Shown: piece after piece, positions 51,542-59,492 of the stretch | Layout of the letters: every line of letters starts with the position of its first letter | Numbering within the stretch: the stretch's first letter is position 1 | Assembly: GCF_900109365.1 (NCBI RefSeq) | Contig: NZ_FNZR01000007.1 | Coordinates: forward strand, 1 to 64,000 | DNA length: 64,000 nt | From: Parapedobacter koreensis | Lineage (GTDB): Bacteria > Bacteroidota > Bacteroidia > Sphingobacteriales > Sphingobacteriaceae | Reading direction: 5' to 3' | Notes under the pieces: generated by a model | Told to the model about the DNA's origin: nothing | The model's database searches: none | What the model saw: only the letters and a program-made list of their open reading frames with translations | Translations under genes and position numbers: made by a program

Positions 51542-52900
51542 TTAAATAATCTCAAAATATCGTTTCAGCTCCCAATCGGTCACCGCCTTGGAAAACTGTT
51601 GCCATTCCCATTCACGGGTGCTGCAAAAATGGGTAACAAAGGCTTCGCCAAGCAATTCCCTGGCAAGCTCAGACCGTTTCATCTGTTGGGTAGCCTCCCA
51701 TAAGTTAGCCGGTAACCTGCCGTTGGAATCGTCGAGGTAACCATTGCCTACCGTAGCAGGCTGCTGGAGATCAAGACCATGCCTGATACCGTAAAGGCCG
51801 GACGCAAGGCAAGCCGCTATCGCCAAGTACGGATTGGTATCGGCGCCCACCACACGGGTCTCCAGCCGCGTGGATTTCGCGCCACCCGCTATGACGCGCA
51901 GCGCCACCGTCCGGTTGTCCAGCCCCCAAGTCAAGGTGGTAGGTGCCCATGCGCCTTCTACCAGCCGTTTATAGCTGTTGACGGTAGGGGCATACATGGG
52001 CAGCAAGTGGGGAAGGCAATGCAGTTGACCTGCGATATAATGTTCCATCAGCGGGCTGATGTTTCGCGGGTCATTCCCGTCAAAAAACAGGTTGTGCTGG
52101 GCATTTTCGTCCCACAGGCTTTGATGCACATGGCCGCTGCACCCCGGCAATTGTTCGTTCCATTTGGCCATGAACGAAGCGATGATACCGTGTTTGTAGG
52201 CAATTTCCTTCACCGCCGTTTTGAATAGAATGGCCCGATCCGCTGCTTCCAGCGCGCCCGCGTAGGCAATGGCCGCCTCGTAAACACCCGGACCGGTCTC
52301 GGTATGTAAGCCCTCAATGGGTATGCCGAATTGGGTGAGCAATTGAAATAAATCCGTGATGAACGCATTTTTCAGCGTACTCCGCAAGATGGAATAACCG
52401 AACATCCCGGGAGTCATCGGTTCCAGTTGCCGAAAGCCCTTTTGGTGCAGGCTATCCGGTGTTTCCGAAAAGTTGAACCACTCGAACTCTTGCGAGACGA
52501 ACGGCGTAAAGCCCTCCTGCTTGCATTGGTCGACCACGCTGCGCAGTAATTGCCGAGGGCATACTGGTGCAGGGGTACCGTCAGTGCTTATAAACTCCCC
52601 TAAGAAAAAGGGTACACCATCTTCCCATGGTATTTTACGGAACGTGCCCAGATCTAAACGCAAAGGCATATCGGGATAACCGGTATGCCATCCCGTAAAC
52701 GATGCATTGTCATAGGCCAAGTCATTGGCATCCCAACCGAATACCACATCGCAGAAGCCCAGGTGCCCGTCTGCCACGGCATTGAATTTATCCAGCGAGA
52801 TGTACTTGCCCCTCAGCACACCATCGATATCTGCCGCCGCTAATTTTACCTTGGCCGCGGGGTGGCTTTTTACATAGTCGAGCACTTGCTGCATAGTCAT
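51542..52900 (-). CDS. glutamine-synthetase-family ligase, candidate gamma-glutamyl-amine synthetase
   Basis: 452 aa. The catalytic core has the GS ATP and metal motifs: EGLHTETGPGVYEAA (the Glu ligands), CSGHVHQSLWDE (the His motif), and LVEGAWAPTTLTWGLDNRTV (Arg site). It lacks the Tyr adenylylation tail and the NGSGMH motif order of housekeeping GlnA, and is closer to PuuA-type and GlnA3/GlnA4-type enzymes that attach glutamate to an amine. The neighbours favour an amino alcohol substrate. Start ATG overlaps the permease stop by four bases. Confidence 0.85.
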   Translation of the reverse strand: MTMQQVLDYVKSHPAAKVKLAAADIDGVLRGKYISLDKFNAVADGHLGFCDVVFGWDANDLAYDNASFTGWHTGYPDMPLRLDLGTFRKIPWEDGVPFFLGEFISTDGTPAPVCPRQLLRSVVDQCKQEGFTPFVSQEFEWFNFSETPDSLHQKGFRQLEPMTPGMFGYSILRSTLKNAFITDLFQLLTQFGIPIEGLHTETGPGVYEAAIAYAGALEAADRAILFKTAVKEIAYKHGIIASFMAKWNEQLPGCSGHVHQSLWDENAQHNLFFDGNDPRNISPLMEHYIAGQLHCLPHLLPMYAPTVNSYKRLVEGAWAPTTLTWGLDNRTVALRVIAGGAKSTRLETRVVGADTNPYLAIAACLASGLYGIRHGLDLQQPATVGNGYLDDSNGRLPANLWEATQQMKRSELARELLGEAFVTHFCSTREWEWQQFSKAVTDWELKRYFEII

Positions 52901-54201
52901 TTTCTGAAAAATTTAAACAAGCAAAAGGATATCAAAAGTACCAAAAAATAAATCAGTCCGATGCCCCAGTTGTACACCAGCATGGATACCAGCGATATGC
53001 TACCCACAACGATGACGATCACAGGGAAGGCAGGGTACAATGGTACTCGGAATGGCCGATGCAATTCGGGTTCCTTATTTCGGAGCTTGATAAGGGTCAC
53101 CATGGCGATTACATAGAGGGTGAGCGCCCCGAATACCGATAAGGTGATGATTTCTCCCGTGCGCCCGGAAAATAGCGCCAACAACCCGAGCAGGGTATTT
53201 GCAAGGAGCGCATATACCGGCGTGCGGAATCGGGGCGATACCAAGCCCAGGAAAGACGGAAAATGACGGGCTTTTCCCATTTCATAGGTAGAGCGTCCCG
53301 CAGCCAGAATGAGGCCATGGAACGAAGCCACCAGCCCGAAAAGGCCCACGGTGATAAGGAGGTGATACAGGATGTGGTTGTCGCCGGTCACCCTGGAGAG
53401 TGCCAGCGGCAGAGGCGAATCGGACGTGTCGCCCCCGTTTCCCTGCTGGTAGACGATCGCCTCCCACCCGGCTACCCCCACGGCTGACATGAAAACCAGT
53501 ACGCAAAGTACCGCCAACGTAAATATCGCCCATCCAAAGCCTTTTTTGATGTCGCGCTGCGGGTTTTTGGTCTCCTCGGCTACGTTGGCTATCCCTTCAA
53601 TACCCAAGAAAAACCAAATGGCAAACGGGATAGCTGCAAAAGCTCCGCCCCATCCATTGGGAAAAGCATTGCTCACCAGGTTTGCGGCCTCGAAATGGGG
53701 TGACACGACGCCTACGAATAGCAACAACTCACCCACAGCCAATACGGTAATGACCATTTCGAATGTAGCAGCAGCTTTTATACCAATGATATTCAGGCCC
53801 GTGAAAAGGAGATATGCCACCACGGCACTGGTGATGACCGGGATATCTGGAAAAAATGCATTGAAATAAGCGCCGATGGCAAAGGCGATCGCCGGAGGCG
53901 CAAAGACGAATTCCACGGTCTGGGCAATACCCGCTATAAAAGCAGCATCCTTGCCCAGTGCACGCTCAGCGTAATCAAACACGCCACCCGCTTTCGGAAT
54001 CGCGCAAGCCAACTCCGAATAGCTAAACGTGAAGGTGACATACATCGCCATCACCACCACCGTGGCAATGCCCATGCCCAAAGTTCCTCCTTTCTCCAAA
54101 CCGAGGTTCCAGCCGAAATACATGCCGGAGATCACATAACCTACCCCTAACGCCCAAAGCGCAAAAGGTGTGAGCGTTTTTTGTAACTTAACCGTACTCA
54201 T
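52897..54201 (-). CDS. ethanolamine-type amino acid/amine permease (APC family)
   Basis: 434 aa with about twelve membrane segments. The N-terminal segment FALWALGVGYVISGMYFGWN, followed by GGTLGMGIATV, is the signature of the ethanolamine permease subgroup (EutP/Eat-type) of the APC superfamily. First gene of the operon. No eut lyase, cobalamin adenosyltransferase or shell gene is nearby. Promoter: TATCTTTA on the minus strand about 80 bases upstream is a near match to the -7 element. Confidence 0.88.
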   Translation of the reverse strand: MSTVKLQKTLTPFALWALGVGYVISGMYFGWNLGLEKGGTLGMGIATVVVMAMYVTFTFSYSELACAIPKAGGVFDYAERALGKDAAFIAGIAQTVEFVFAPPAIAFAIGAYFNAFFPDIPVITSAVVAYLLFTGLNIIGIKAAATFEMVITVLAVGELLLFVGVVSPHFEAANLVSNAFPNGWGGAFAAIPFAIWFFLGIEGIANVAEETKNPQRDIKKGFGWAIFTLAVLCVLVFMSAVGVAGWEAIVYQQGNGGDTSDSPLPLALSRVTGDNHILYHLLITVGLFGLVASFHGLILAAGRSTYEMGKARHFPSFLGLVSPRFRTPVYALLANTLLGLLALFSGRTGEIITLSVFGALTLYVIAMVTLIKLRNKEPELHRPFRVPLYPAFPVIVIVVGSISLVSMLVYNWGIGLIYFLVLLISFCLFKFFRK

Positions 54202-54391
54202 TGGCGTGTTGCTAAAACTGTATTGTCTTCCCCAGCTTATTAGCGGCTATATTGGTTGAGCGATGGCGTTCATTCGCGCTAAAGATAGGAAAAAATCCAT
54301 CGCAATAGTAATCAGGCATCAATACTTATCGCATTTAACCCCGCAATTGTCGAATATGCACCAACCACCTCCAAAGGATGGTCAAGACGTT

Positions 54392-54668
54392 TCAGCCGTA
54401 CCAAAAAACACGACTGCCAGCCAGCAGATACCGAACCACTTCTCCAACGAACCGAGCCCCCAGCCCGGTGAGTTTGGATACCATTTCGTCAATGTCTTCA
54501 ACGACGAACATGACACAAAGATAACCGAGGGCGTTCACGGGAGCAGCTCTTTTGTCTGATATAACCGGTGGAGTGGGAAATCGTGAAAGTTCGAGGCGGC
54601 TGTGTGAAAAAAGCGATAGCGTCATCGAGGTATTGTACAACGATATCGATATTGTCCAGTGGAGTCAT
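54392..54668 (-). pseudogene. VOC-family (glyoxalase-like) gene with an internal deletion
   Basis: It opens MTPLDNIDIVVQYLDDAIAF, the typical VOC N-terminus, but jumps after about 22 residues to SHSTGY in one frame. The other frame continues SRLELSRFPTPPVISDKRAA, then VNALGYLCVMFVVEDIDEMV and LGARFVGEVV, which is the normal second module. The end is also lost (RYLLAGSRVFWYG then stop). Front and back therefore come from one gene after deletion and frameshift. It overlaps the DUF1330-like remnant (ATGA). Confidence 0.75.
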
Positions 54669-54876
54669 TTAAAACCCGTAAGCGCTGTCCCCTGTATTAA
54701 TATTGATGCCTTTATTGACTGTTCTTTCAAATGTAAAAACCTTTTTCGCTCTTCGTCTTTCAAAAAACGCTCAAAGTCTTGTTGATTTTGAAACGCTACG
54801 AGATGAATTTCATAAGGTTTGTCAATATGGATTTCAATAAAATTGTTTTCTGCCGGTCTTACTCGGAATAATCATA
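54665..54876 (-). pseudogene. DUF1330-like gene, N-terminal half missing
   Basis: The minus-strand reading frame LFRVRPAENNFIEIHIDKPY, EIHLVAFQNQQDFERFLKDE, ERKRFLHLKEQSIKASILI, QGTALTGFK is uninterrupted but has no start codon. It resembles the second half of DUF1330-type proteins. It continues in frame directly after the TGA of the cupin gene, which suggests a deletion removed the first half and joined the two genes. Confidence 0.6.
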
Positions 54877-55227
54877 TCATCCTTCAATTATTATTCTGTC
54901 GTTATTCGTGGTAGGCTGTGAAATTACCAGAAAGTCAAGTTGTTCGGCTGTCTCGTTTGCGATATAATGTTTGGTTTCTGGTCGAACTAATATTCCTTTT
55001 TGTTCTGCTACAATTATCCTGTTTCCCGCTAAATAAAAAGTCGCTGTCCCGCTGAGTATAAAGAAAAATTGCTGGGCGTTCGTATGAAAATGTAATTGCT
55101 CTCTTGTACCACTTGGCATACGCTCTTGTTTAACGGATAATCCTGCTGTATCAACTAATACCCAACTGTCGCAATGGTCACCCCATGAGTAATGTTCTGC
55201 TGTATTTCTGTCAATTATTTTTCCCAT
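54877..55227 (-). CDS. small cupin-domain protein
   Basis: 116 aa from the ATG at 55227; the frame is open a further 18 residues to a TTG but adds no domain. Both cupin motifs are recognisable: REQLHFHTNAQQFFFILSG with the metal-binding H-x-H, and the second strand pair RPETKHYIANET. A single-domain cupin of unknown substrate. AT-rich like its neighbours. Confidence 0.75.
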   Translation of the reverse strand: MGKIIDRNTAEHYSWGDHCDSWVLVDTAGLSVKQERMPSGTREQLHFHTNAQQFFFILSGTATFYLAGNRIIVAEQKGILVRPETKHYIANETAEQLDFLVISQPTTNNDRIIIEG

Positions 55228-55295
55228 TTCTTCTTTATAAAATTTTGATAGTACCACTTTACAATGACTTCCAGCCTGCAATAAGACAAGCTCCT

Positions 55296-55799
55296 TTACT
55301 TTTGAAAGGTCAATAACAATTCGTCCAGTTGCTGGAAATCGATGGTCATGCCTTCTTTAAAGCCCATCGCCAGCTCTTTTTCGAGGTCGTCAAGCGTATC
55401 GTAAGTCAGCAGCATATCCACCTGTACTTTATTATTTTTCGGGGTAAAGTTGTTCTCCCATAGATTTTGAGGAAGCGCAGGGTTCATCGTGCCGTTTTCA
55501 TCACTAAATCCACCTTTTGAGGCAAAAGATTTCTCTTTCACGATAGCAATGAAATTGGTTTTTGCCCAATGTTTTTCACCTTCGGGACTTACCATTGCGT
55601 AATGCCAAAAACCGCCTTCACGGAAATCCATCGTCGTGGTTTCGGCCCTCCACGGTTGCGGTCCCCACCACTGATCGAGCAGTTCAGGTGTTGTCCACGC
55701 CTGCCAAACCAATTCAAGGTTGGCGGCAAATTCACGGGTAATGTGAATGGTGTTGTTTTCTTTGTTGACGGTGAAGTCAAATAATAATGTCGGGTTCAT
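55296..55799 (-). CDS. AHSA1-type SRPBCC domain protein
   Basis: 167 aa. The pattern TREFAANLELVWQAWTTPEL, LDQWWGPQPW, GGFWHYAMVSPEGEKHW and the closing MGFKEGMTIDFQQLDELL is the activator-of-Hsp90-like START fold. It follows the ArsR-type regulator by one base, the standard pairing of this group, in which the regulator probably controls both. Confidence 0.88.
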   Translation of the reverse strand: MNPTLLFDFTVNKENNTIHITREFAANLELVWQAWTTPELLDQWWGPQPWRAETTTMDFREGGFWHYAMVSPEGEKHWAKTNFIAIVKEKSFASKGGFSDENGTMNPALPQNLWENNFTPKNNKVQVDMLLTYDTLDDLEKELAMGFKEGMTIDFQQLDELLLTFQK

Positions 55800-55800
55800 T

Positions 55801-56121
55801 TTACTTATTTTTTAGTGTTAGTAATAATTTATCCAGGTTATCAAAGCGGTCTTCCCAAATTTTGCGGAACTGGTCTAACCATTTATCTATTTCTTTCATT
55901 TTGTCAATTTCAAGTTGGTAATAGATTTCCCTGCCTTTGCGTTCCTGTTTTATCAGTTCGCACGCTGTCAAAATGCGTAGATGTTTAGATACAGCTTGTC
56001 GGGTTGTATCAAAGTGTTCGGCAATGGCATTTGGTGTCATTGCTTGTAATGCAATTAAGGCGACAATTCCCCGTCTTGTCGGGTCTGCAATTGCTTGAAA
56101 AATATCTCGTCTTGTTTTCAT
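55801..56121 (-). CDS. ArsR-family transcription regulator
   Basis: 106 aa from the ATG at 56121 (MKTRRDIFQAIADPTRRGIV); the frame upstream is rejected. Winged helix: MTPNAIAEHFDTTRQAVSKH then RILTACELIKQERKGREIYY. It lacks the metal-binding cysteines of metal sensors. Lies just before the SRPBCC gene and likely represses it. Confidence 0.88.
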   Translation of the reverse strand: MKTRRDIFQAIADPTRRGIVALIALQAMTPNAIAEHFDTTRQAVSKHLRILTACELIKQERKGREIYYQLEIDKMKEIDKWLDQFRKIWEDRFDNLDKLLLTLKNK

Positions 56122-56388
56122 TATGCAAACATATAGTTGCAAATATATATGCAATTATTTGGTTTCACAAATTTTTCAAGGTTTTTTTAACTTGTATAGG
56201 TTGTCAAACAGCAAGCTATCCTGAAACAGGTATTCAAACAGGGTTCCACGTTTAAAGAGGGTATATTTAGAACAACCTGGGTTAATCCAAAACTCAGGTA
56301 TAACTCACAGATAGTCAAAGAAAAAGAGCTGATCTTTTGGGGCAGCCCTCAGATTTTTTAGATGATCCCCCATCAGGTCGGGGGGGCG

Positions 56389-56490
56389 GGATTGGCCGCG
56401 CTCCGCAGGCCCCACACCCAATTACCGCAGCCATCCTGTGAGGGGGGCTCAGCTAAATGGAAGCTGGCACAACATGCTTGTGGCTTTTTT
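56389..56490. repeat. tRNA-Pro flank repeat, copy 1, beginning with a tRNA 3'-end duplicate
   Basis: TCGGGGGGGCGGGATT (56389-56404) matches 15 of 16 bases of the 3' end of tRNA-Pro(CGG) at 56573-56588. The following sequence (CCGCAGCCATCC, GGGGGCTCAGCTAAAT and on) aligns with the flank of tRNA-Pro(GGG) at 62449-62545. This is consistent with an att half-site left by an integrative element. Confidence 0.55.
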
Positions 56491-56529
56491 TGTCTTCTCA
56501 CTCGCACAAACAAGTTTGGCCAGCTTCAA

Positions 56530-56560
56530 ACAAAAAAAGCCCTTGCTGATGCAAGAGCTT
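56530..56560 (-). terminator. terminator of tRNA-Pro(CGG)
   Basis: On the minus strand AAGCTCTTGC pairs with GCAAGGGCTT around ATCA (one mismatch), followed by TTTTTTGTTTG, 13 bases after the tRNA. Confidence 0.7.
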
Positions 56561-56572
56561 CCATTTGCTGTG

Positions 56573-56646
56573 TCGGGGTGGCGGGATTCGAACCCACGGC
56601 CTCTTCGTCCCGAACGAAGCGCGCTACCGGGCTGCGCTACACCCCG
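56573..56646 (-). tRNA. tRNA-Pro (anticodon CGG)
   Basis: 74 nt. Acceptor CGGGGTG pairs with CACCCCG, discriminator A, no encoded CCA. Anticodon arm CTTCG-TTCGGGA-CGAAG, T arm GTGGG-TTCGAAT-CCCGC. Confidence 0.95.
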
Positions 56647-56795
56647 TTACATTATATTTGTGCTATTCACAAGCTTGCAAACTAGCCTCAGGCAAATCGC
56701 GGAGCAAAAGTATCATTTATCTTCGAATAGATCAACTATTTTAAGAAAGTTGCCTCCTGTAGACTCCATTCCTTTTGCTTTGTTTATTCAAACAC

Positions 56796-57761
56796 CTAAA
56801 GTATCAAATCGTATCGTTCTTCATAAAGCACCTTGCCCCACTGCTCTACCTCTACTGCAGCCGTTGGCTGAAAACCTACCCGCTTATACATAGCAATCGC
56901 GCGTTGTTGAACGTCTGTAGTCAACAGGTATACCCGGTTATATTGTTTGCTCCTGCAATACGCTAGCGCCATCTCCAATAATTTTCTACCGATGCCTGTG
57001 CCTCGAAAAATAGGATGCACAAGGAACCAACGTAATTGGGCCTCATTATGCGGCCGCTCAACGATGGCAATGCAACCAACGATTTCGCCACGATATACGG
57101 CCAGCCAGATCTTATTTTTATCGGGGTCGTATTGTTCAAGAAACTCTTGGAACGTCTTGATTACGTAACCCTCAAACGATTGGGAATAGCCGGACTCCTG
57201 CGCATAAAGTTTGCCATGTAGGTAAATTAGATATCCGATGTCTCCTGGACACAATTCATCCCGAAAAACCACCTGCTCGGCAAGCGCTTGACTATCATAG
57301 CGCGAGGACAAGAGCAATTCTATCGTTTGCATCGCACCCACCAATCGCTCGGATTCTTCCGGCTTGAGCGAATTGATAAATTGCTCAATTCGTTCATCCT
57401 GTTTAGTCTGGAGTGCCGCCAGCAGTGCCTTGCCCGTATCTGTCAGCCGAATATGGAATGCTCTACGGTCGGTATCAGACGGCGTTTTTAGGACAATCCC
57501 ATCGCGTTCGTACATTTTCAACATTCTACTCAAGTAGCCTTTATCCAATTGGAGTGATTCACTTAATGCTTGTGCCGTGACGGTACAATGTGTTCCGACT
57601 TCGTAAAGCACGCGTACCTCGGAGAGTGAATAGGGGCTTTCGAGGAAATGGTCATCAAGGAGACCAAGCTGTGCGGTATAGAACCGATTGAATAACCTTA
57701 CTTGTTTAATTTTTTCCTTCACAAGGCAAAACTGCATTAAATAGTTGACAAAAGCAACCAT
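56796..57761 (-). CDS. MarR-family regulator fused to a GNAT acetyltransferase
   Basis: 321 aa. The first half (about 10-155) is a MarR winged helix: [20 protein letters not shown], then [20 protein letters not shown] and the wing [16 protein letters not shown]. The second half (about 165-321) is a GNAT fold with [20 protein letters not shown] and the acetyl-CoA loop [18 protein letters not shown]. Such fusions occur in many bacteria; the acetylated target is unknown. Confidence 0.9.
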   Translation of the reverse strand: MVAFVNYLMQFCLVKEKIKQVRLFNRFYTAQLGLLDDHFLESPYSLSEVRVLYEVGTHCTVTAQALSESLQLDKGYLSRMLKMYERDGIVLKTPSDTDRRAFHIRLTDTGKALLAALQTKQDERIEQFINSLKPEESERLVGAMQTIELLLSSRYDSQALAEQVVFRDELCPGDIGYLIYLHGKLYAQESGYSQSFEGYVIKTFQEFLEQYDPDKNKIWLAVYRGEIVGCIAIVERPHNEAQLRWFLVHPIFRGTGIGRKLLEMALAYCRSKQYNRVYLLTTDVQQRAIAMYKRVGFQPTAAVEVEQWGKVLYEERYDLIL

Positions 57762-57807
57762 TTACAACTAAAACTCTGATAAGATAGCCGCAATGTTCAC
57801 CAATTTT

Positions 57808-58797
57808 TTATAAAGTACACGTGCTTCGGAGAGTGGGATTTCCTTGTAAGTAGTTTTTTTTCATATTTTTAAGCCGAATAAGACTTAAATTATCATCAGC
57901 AATTCCTATCTTGTTTAGAAAAGATTTATGCTTAGCTATATCCTCGAAGTTATGATAACTAACTGTCCAAAATGAATTTTTGCATATTGAGCTGGCAATT
58001 TTTTCAAAATATGGCTGGTCAACAAATGATAAGGAATGTCCCAAGACAAACACTTCACAAATATTCTTTAAAGTAGAAAAGTAATCTTCCTGTTCTTTTA
58101 TTATCTGCGCTGTAGGTTTAAATGTTTTGTAATAATACTCGTCAATTTCTTCATTTCCCAATTCATAAAAGTAATAATAGCTGTATTCATTATAGGCATT
58201 ACAATGTTTAAATCTCTTATTGGGATCTACACCGTGGCCTAGTACAATTTCTGAACAGATATCGATTGCCTGCTTATGGATGTAGTTGATATTTTCAGGT
58301 TTTATGCAGTATAATTTCTGTAGCGTTGCTGTGTAATTAAAATTAAGAAATAACCCCCTACTATTTAGATTGAGCAACTTAACTGTTGGACAATCAGGAA
58401 TTTTTAAGTCCAAAATCCAATTTAAGAAAGCTTCCCGGAGCTCAACGGTAACCAAGTCAAGCCGTTGGCATATTTCTTCAGCGTATGCATGCCAACCACG
58501 TTTTATCAAATCATCTGAATCCAGATTCGCAATATATTTTCTGCATTCTTCTTTAACTAATTCCATATCAATTTCAGCAAGTGTTGATTCAAACTGACAC
58601 CATAGAAAATTGTAATCAAAGTATTTACGTAGGTGTTTATATAGGGCTTGATTGTTTTTCGCTACATACTTTTCAAAAGTCCTATATGTTGAAGCTATAC
58701 CGTGATACAAATCAAAACCATTTCCAATAATGTAAAGCTGTGAACGGTATTTGTTTAATGTGCCTGCAACCATGATTTTATACAAAGTTCGAATCAT
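57808..58797 (-). CDS. AbiH-family abortive-infection protein
   Basis: 329 aa from the ATG at 58797; the ATG at 58773 (MVAGTLNKYRSQ) is an alternative. The family's opening motif is SQLYIIGNGFDLYHGIASTY (about 20-39), followed by FESTLAEID, FLNFNYTATLQKLY, INYIHKQ and the closing VLGHSLSFVDQPYFEKI. AbiH proteins stop phage growth by aborting the infected cell; the mechanism is unknown. Base composition is clearly richer in A+T than the genome around it, in keeping with transfer. Confidence 0.85.
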   Translation of the reverse strand: MIRTLYKIMVAGTLNKYRSQLYIIGNGFDLYHGIASTYRTFEKYVAKNNQALYKHLRKYFDYNFLWCQFESTLAEIDMELVKEECRKYIANLDSDDLIKRGWHAYAEEICQRLDLVTVELREAFLNWILDLKIPDCPTVKLLNLNSRGLFLNFNYTATLQKLYCIKPENINYIHKQAIDICSEIVLGHGVDPNKRFKHCNAYNEYSYYYFYELGNEEIDEYYYKTFKPTAQIIKEQEDYFSTLKNICEVFVLGHSLSFVDQPYFEKIASSICKNSFWTVSYHNFEDIAKHKSFLNKIGIADDNLSLIRLKNMKKNYLQGNPTLRSTCTL

Positions 58798-58799
58798 TT

Positions 58800-59311
58800 T
58801 TGAAAGATTTGAAGGATTTGGCGTATAAGAGGATTTGTGTTAAAAATAGCTGCATTCAGCTCAAAAAATTTGTGGTACGTTCAGAACTATTAAAATTAGG
58901 TAAGATCGCCTTAGTAATACCATCAGTAAAAAGGCTCGTTTTTTCAAAAAATGATTTTATAGCAATCGATGCTAAGAAACTGGCTTGGTTTATTCAGAAC
59001 AATGGGGGTTATCGACAATTTCAAAAATTAAGTGGATTGGACGTTGAGGTAATGCACAACAAGCCCAAAAGGACAGCTTGCAAATCCGATAGTCTGAATT
59101 TTATTTTGGAATGTGACGTGTGTAACCAATCTGATGTGCTGTTTTCGTTTGTCGCGCCAGTAAGCTTGTTTCGCCCTAAAGCAAAAACCTCTGGCTACTG
59201 CCAAAGGCTTTCTTTAACAGTCGGGGCGATGAGAATCTATTAGAACACCTACGGGAAATTTTGAAAGTAATCGGGGATTTTATTGATAAAAATGGAAAGA
59301 ATAATTTGTAA
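58800..59311 (+). pseudogene. frameshifted gene of unknown function beside AbiH
   Basis: A frame from a TTG at 58800 runs to 59243 (FSKNDFIAIDAKKLAWFIQN, GGYRQFQKLSGLDVEVMHNK, CDVCNQSDVLFSFVAPVSLF). A third frame takes over near the poly-A tract at about 59190 and reads AKNLWLLPKAFFNSRGDENL, LEHLREILKVIGDFIDKNGK and a stop at 59311, where the two join well. One base added to the A-run would give a single protein. No family recognised. Its start lies two bases from the divergent AbiH gene, so its real 5' end may be missing. Confidence 0.4.
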
Positions 59312-59492
59312 TGATGTTATTTTGCATCAACGATGAAACCCGTAGTAATCTTCTCTACAAGTTTCCAATCTCCAAGAATCACCTAAAAGATTTCTGACAG
59401 TTTTTATATTCTAATGAATTGCAGTTTTATCATAGAAGATAAATATAGCAAAAAAGTAGCCTTTAAATCATTTGTTCGACTGTCAATTCCTG

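Larger units (their letters stand above)
56122..56572. other. non-coding stretch downstream of tRNA-Pro(CGG)
   Basis: 450 bases without a gene. Contains the tRNA terminator, a 100-base segment shared with the other tRNA-Pro locus, and a near copy of the tRNA 3' end (listed separately). Confidence 0.6.

Noticed and set aside
48305-54201. Putrescine (Puu) pathway
   Set aside because: No FAD-dependent PuuB oxidase is present. An iron alcohol dehydrogenase in its place and an ethanolamine-type permease favour an amino alcohol.
58800-59243. Intact 147-aa protein
   Set aside because: TTG start two bases from a divergent gene, and coding-like sequence continues in a different frame to 59311.
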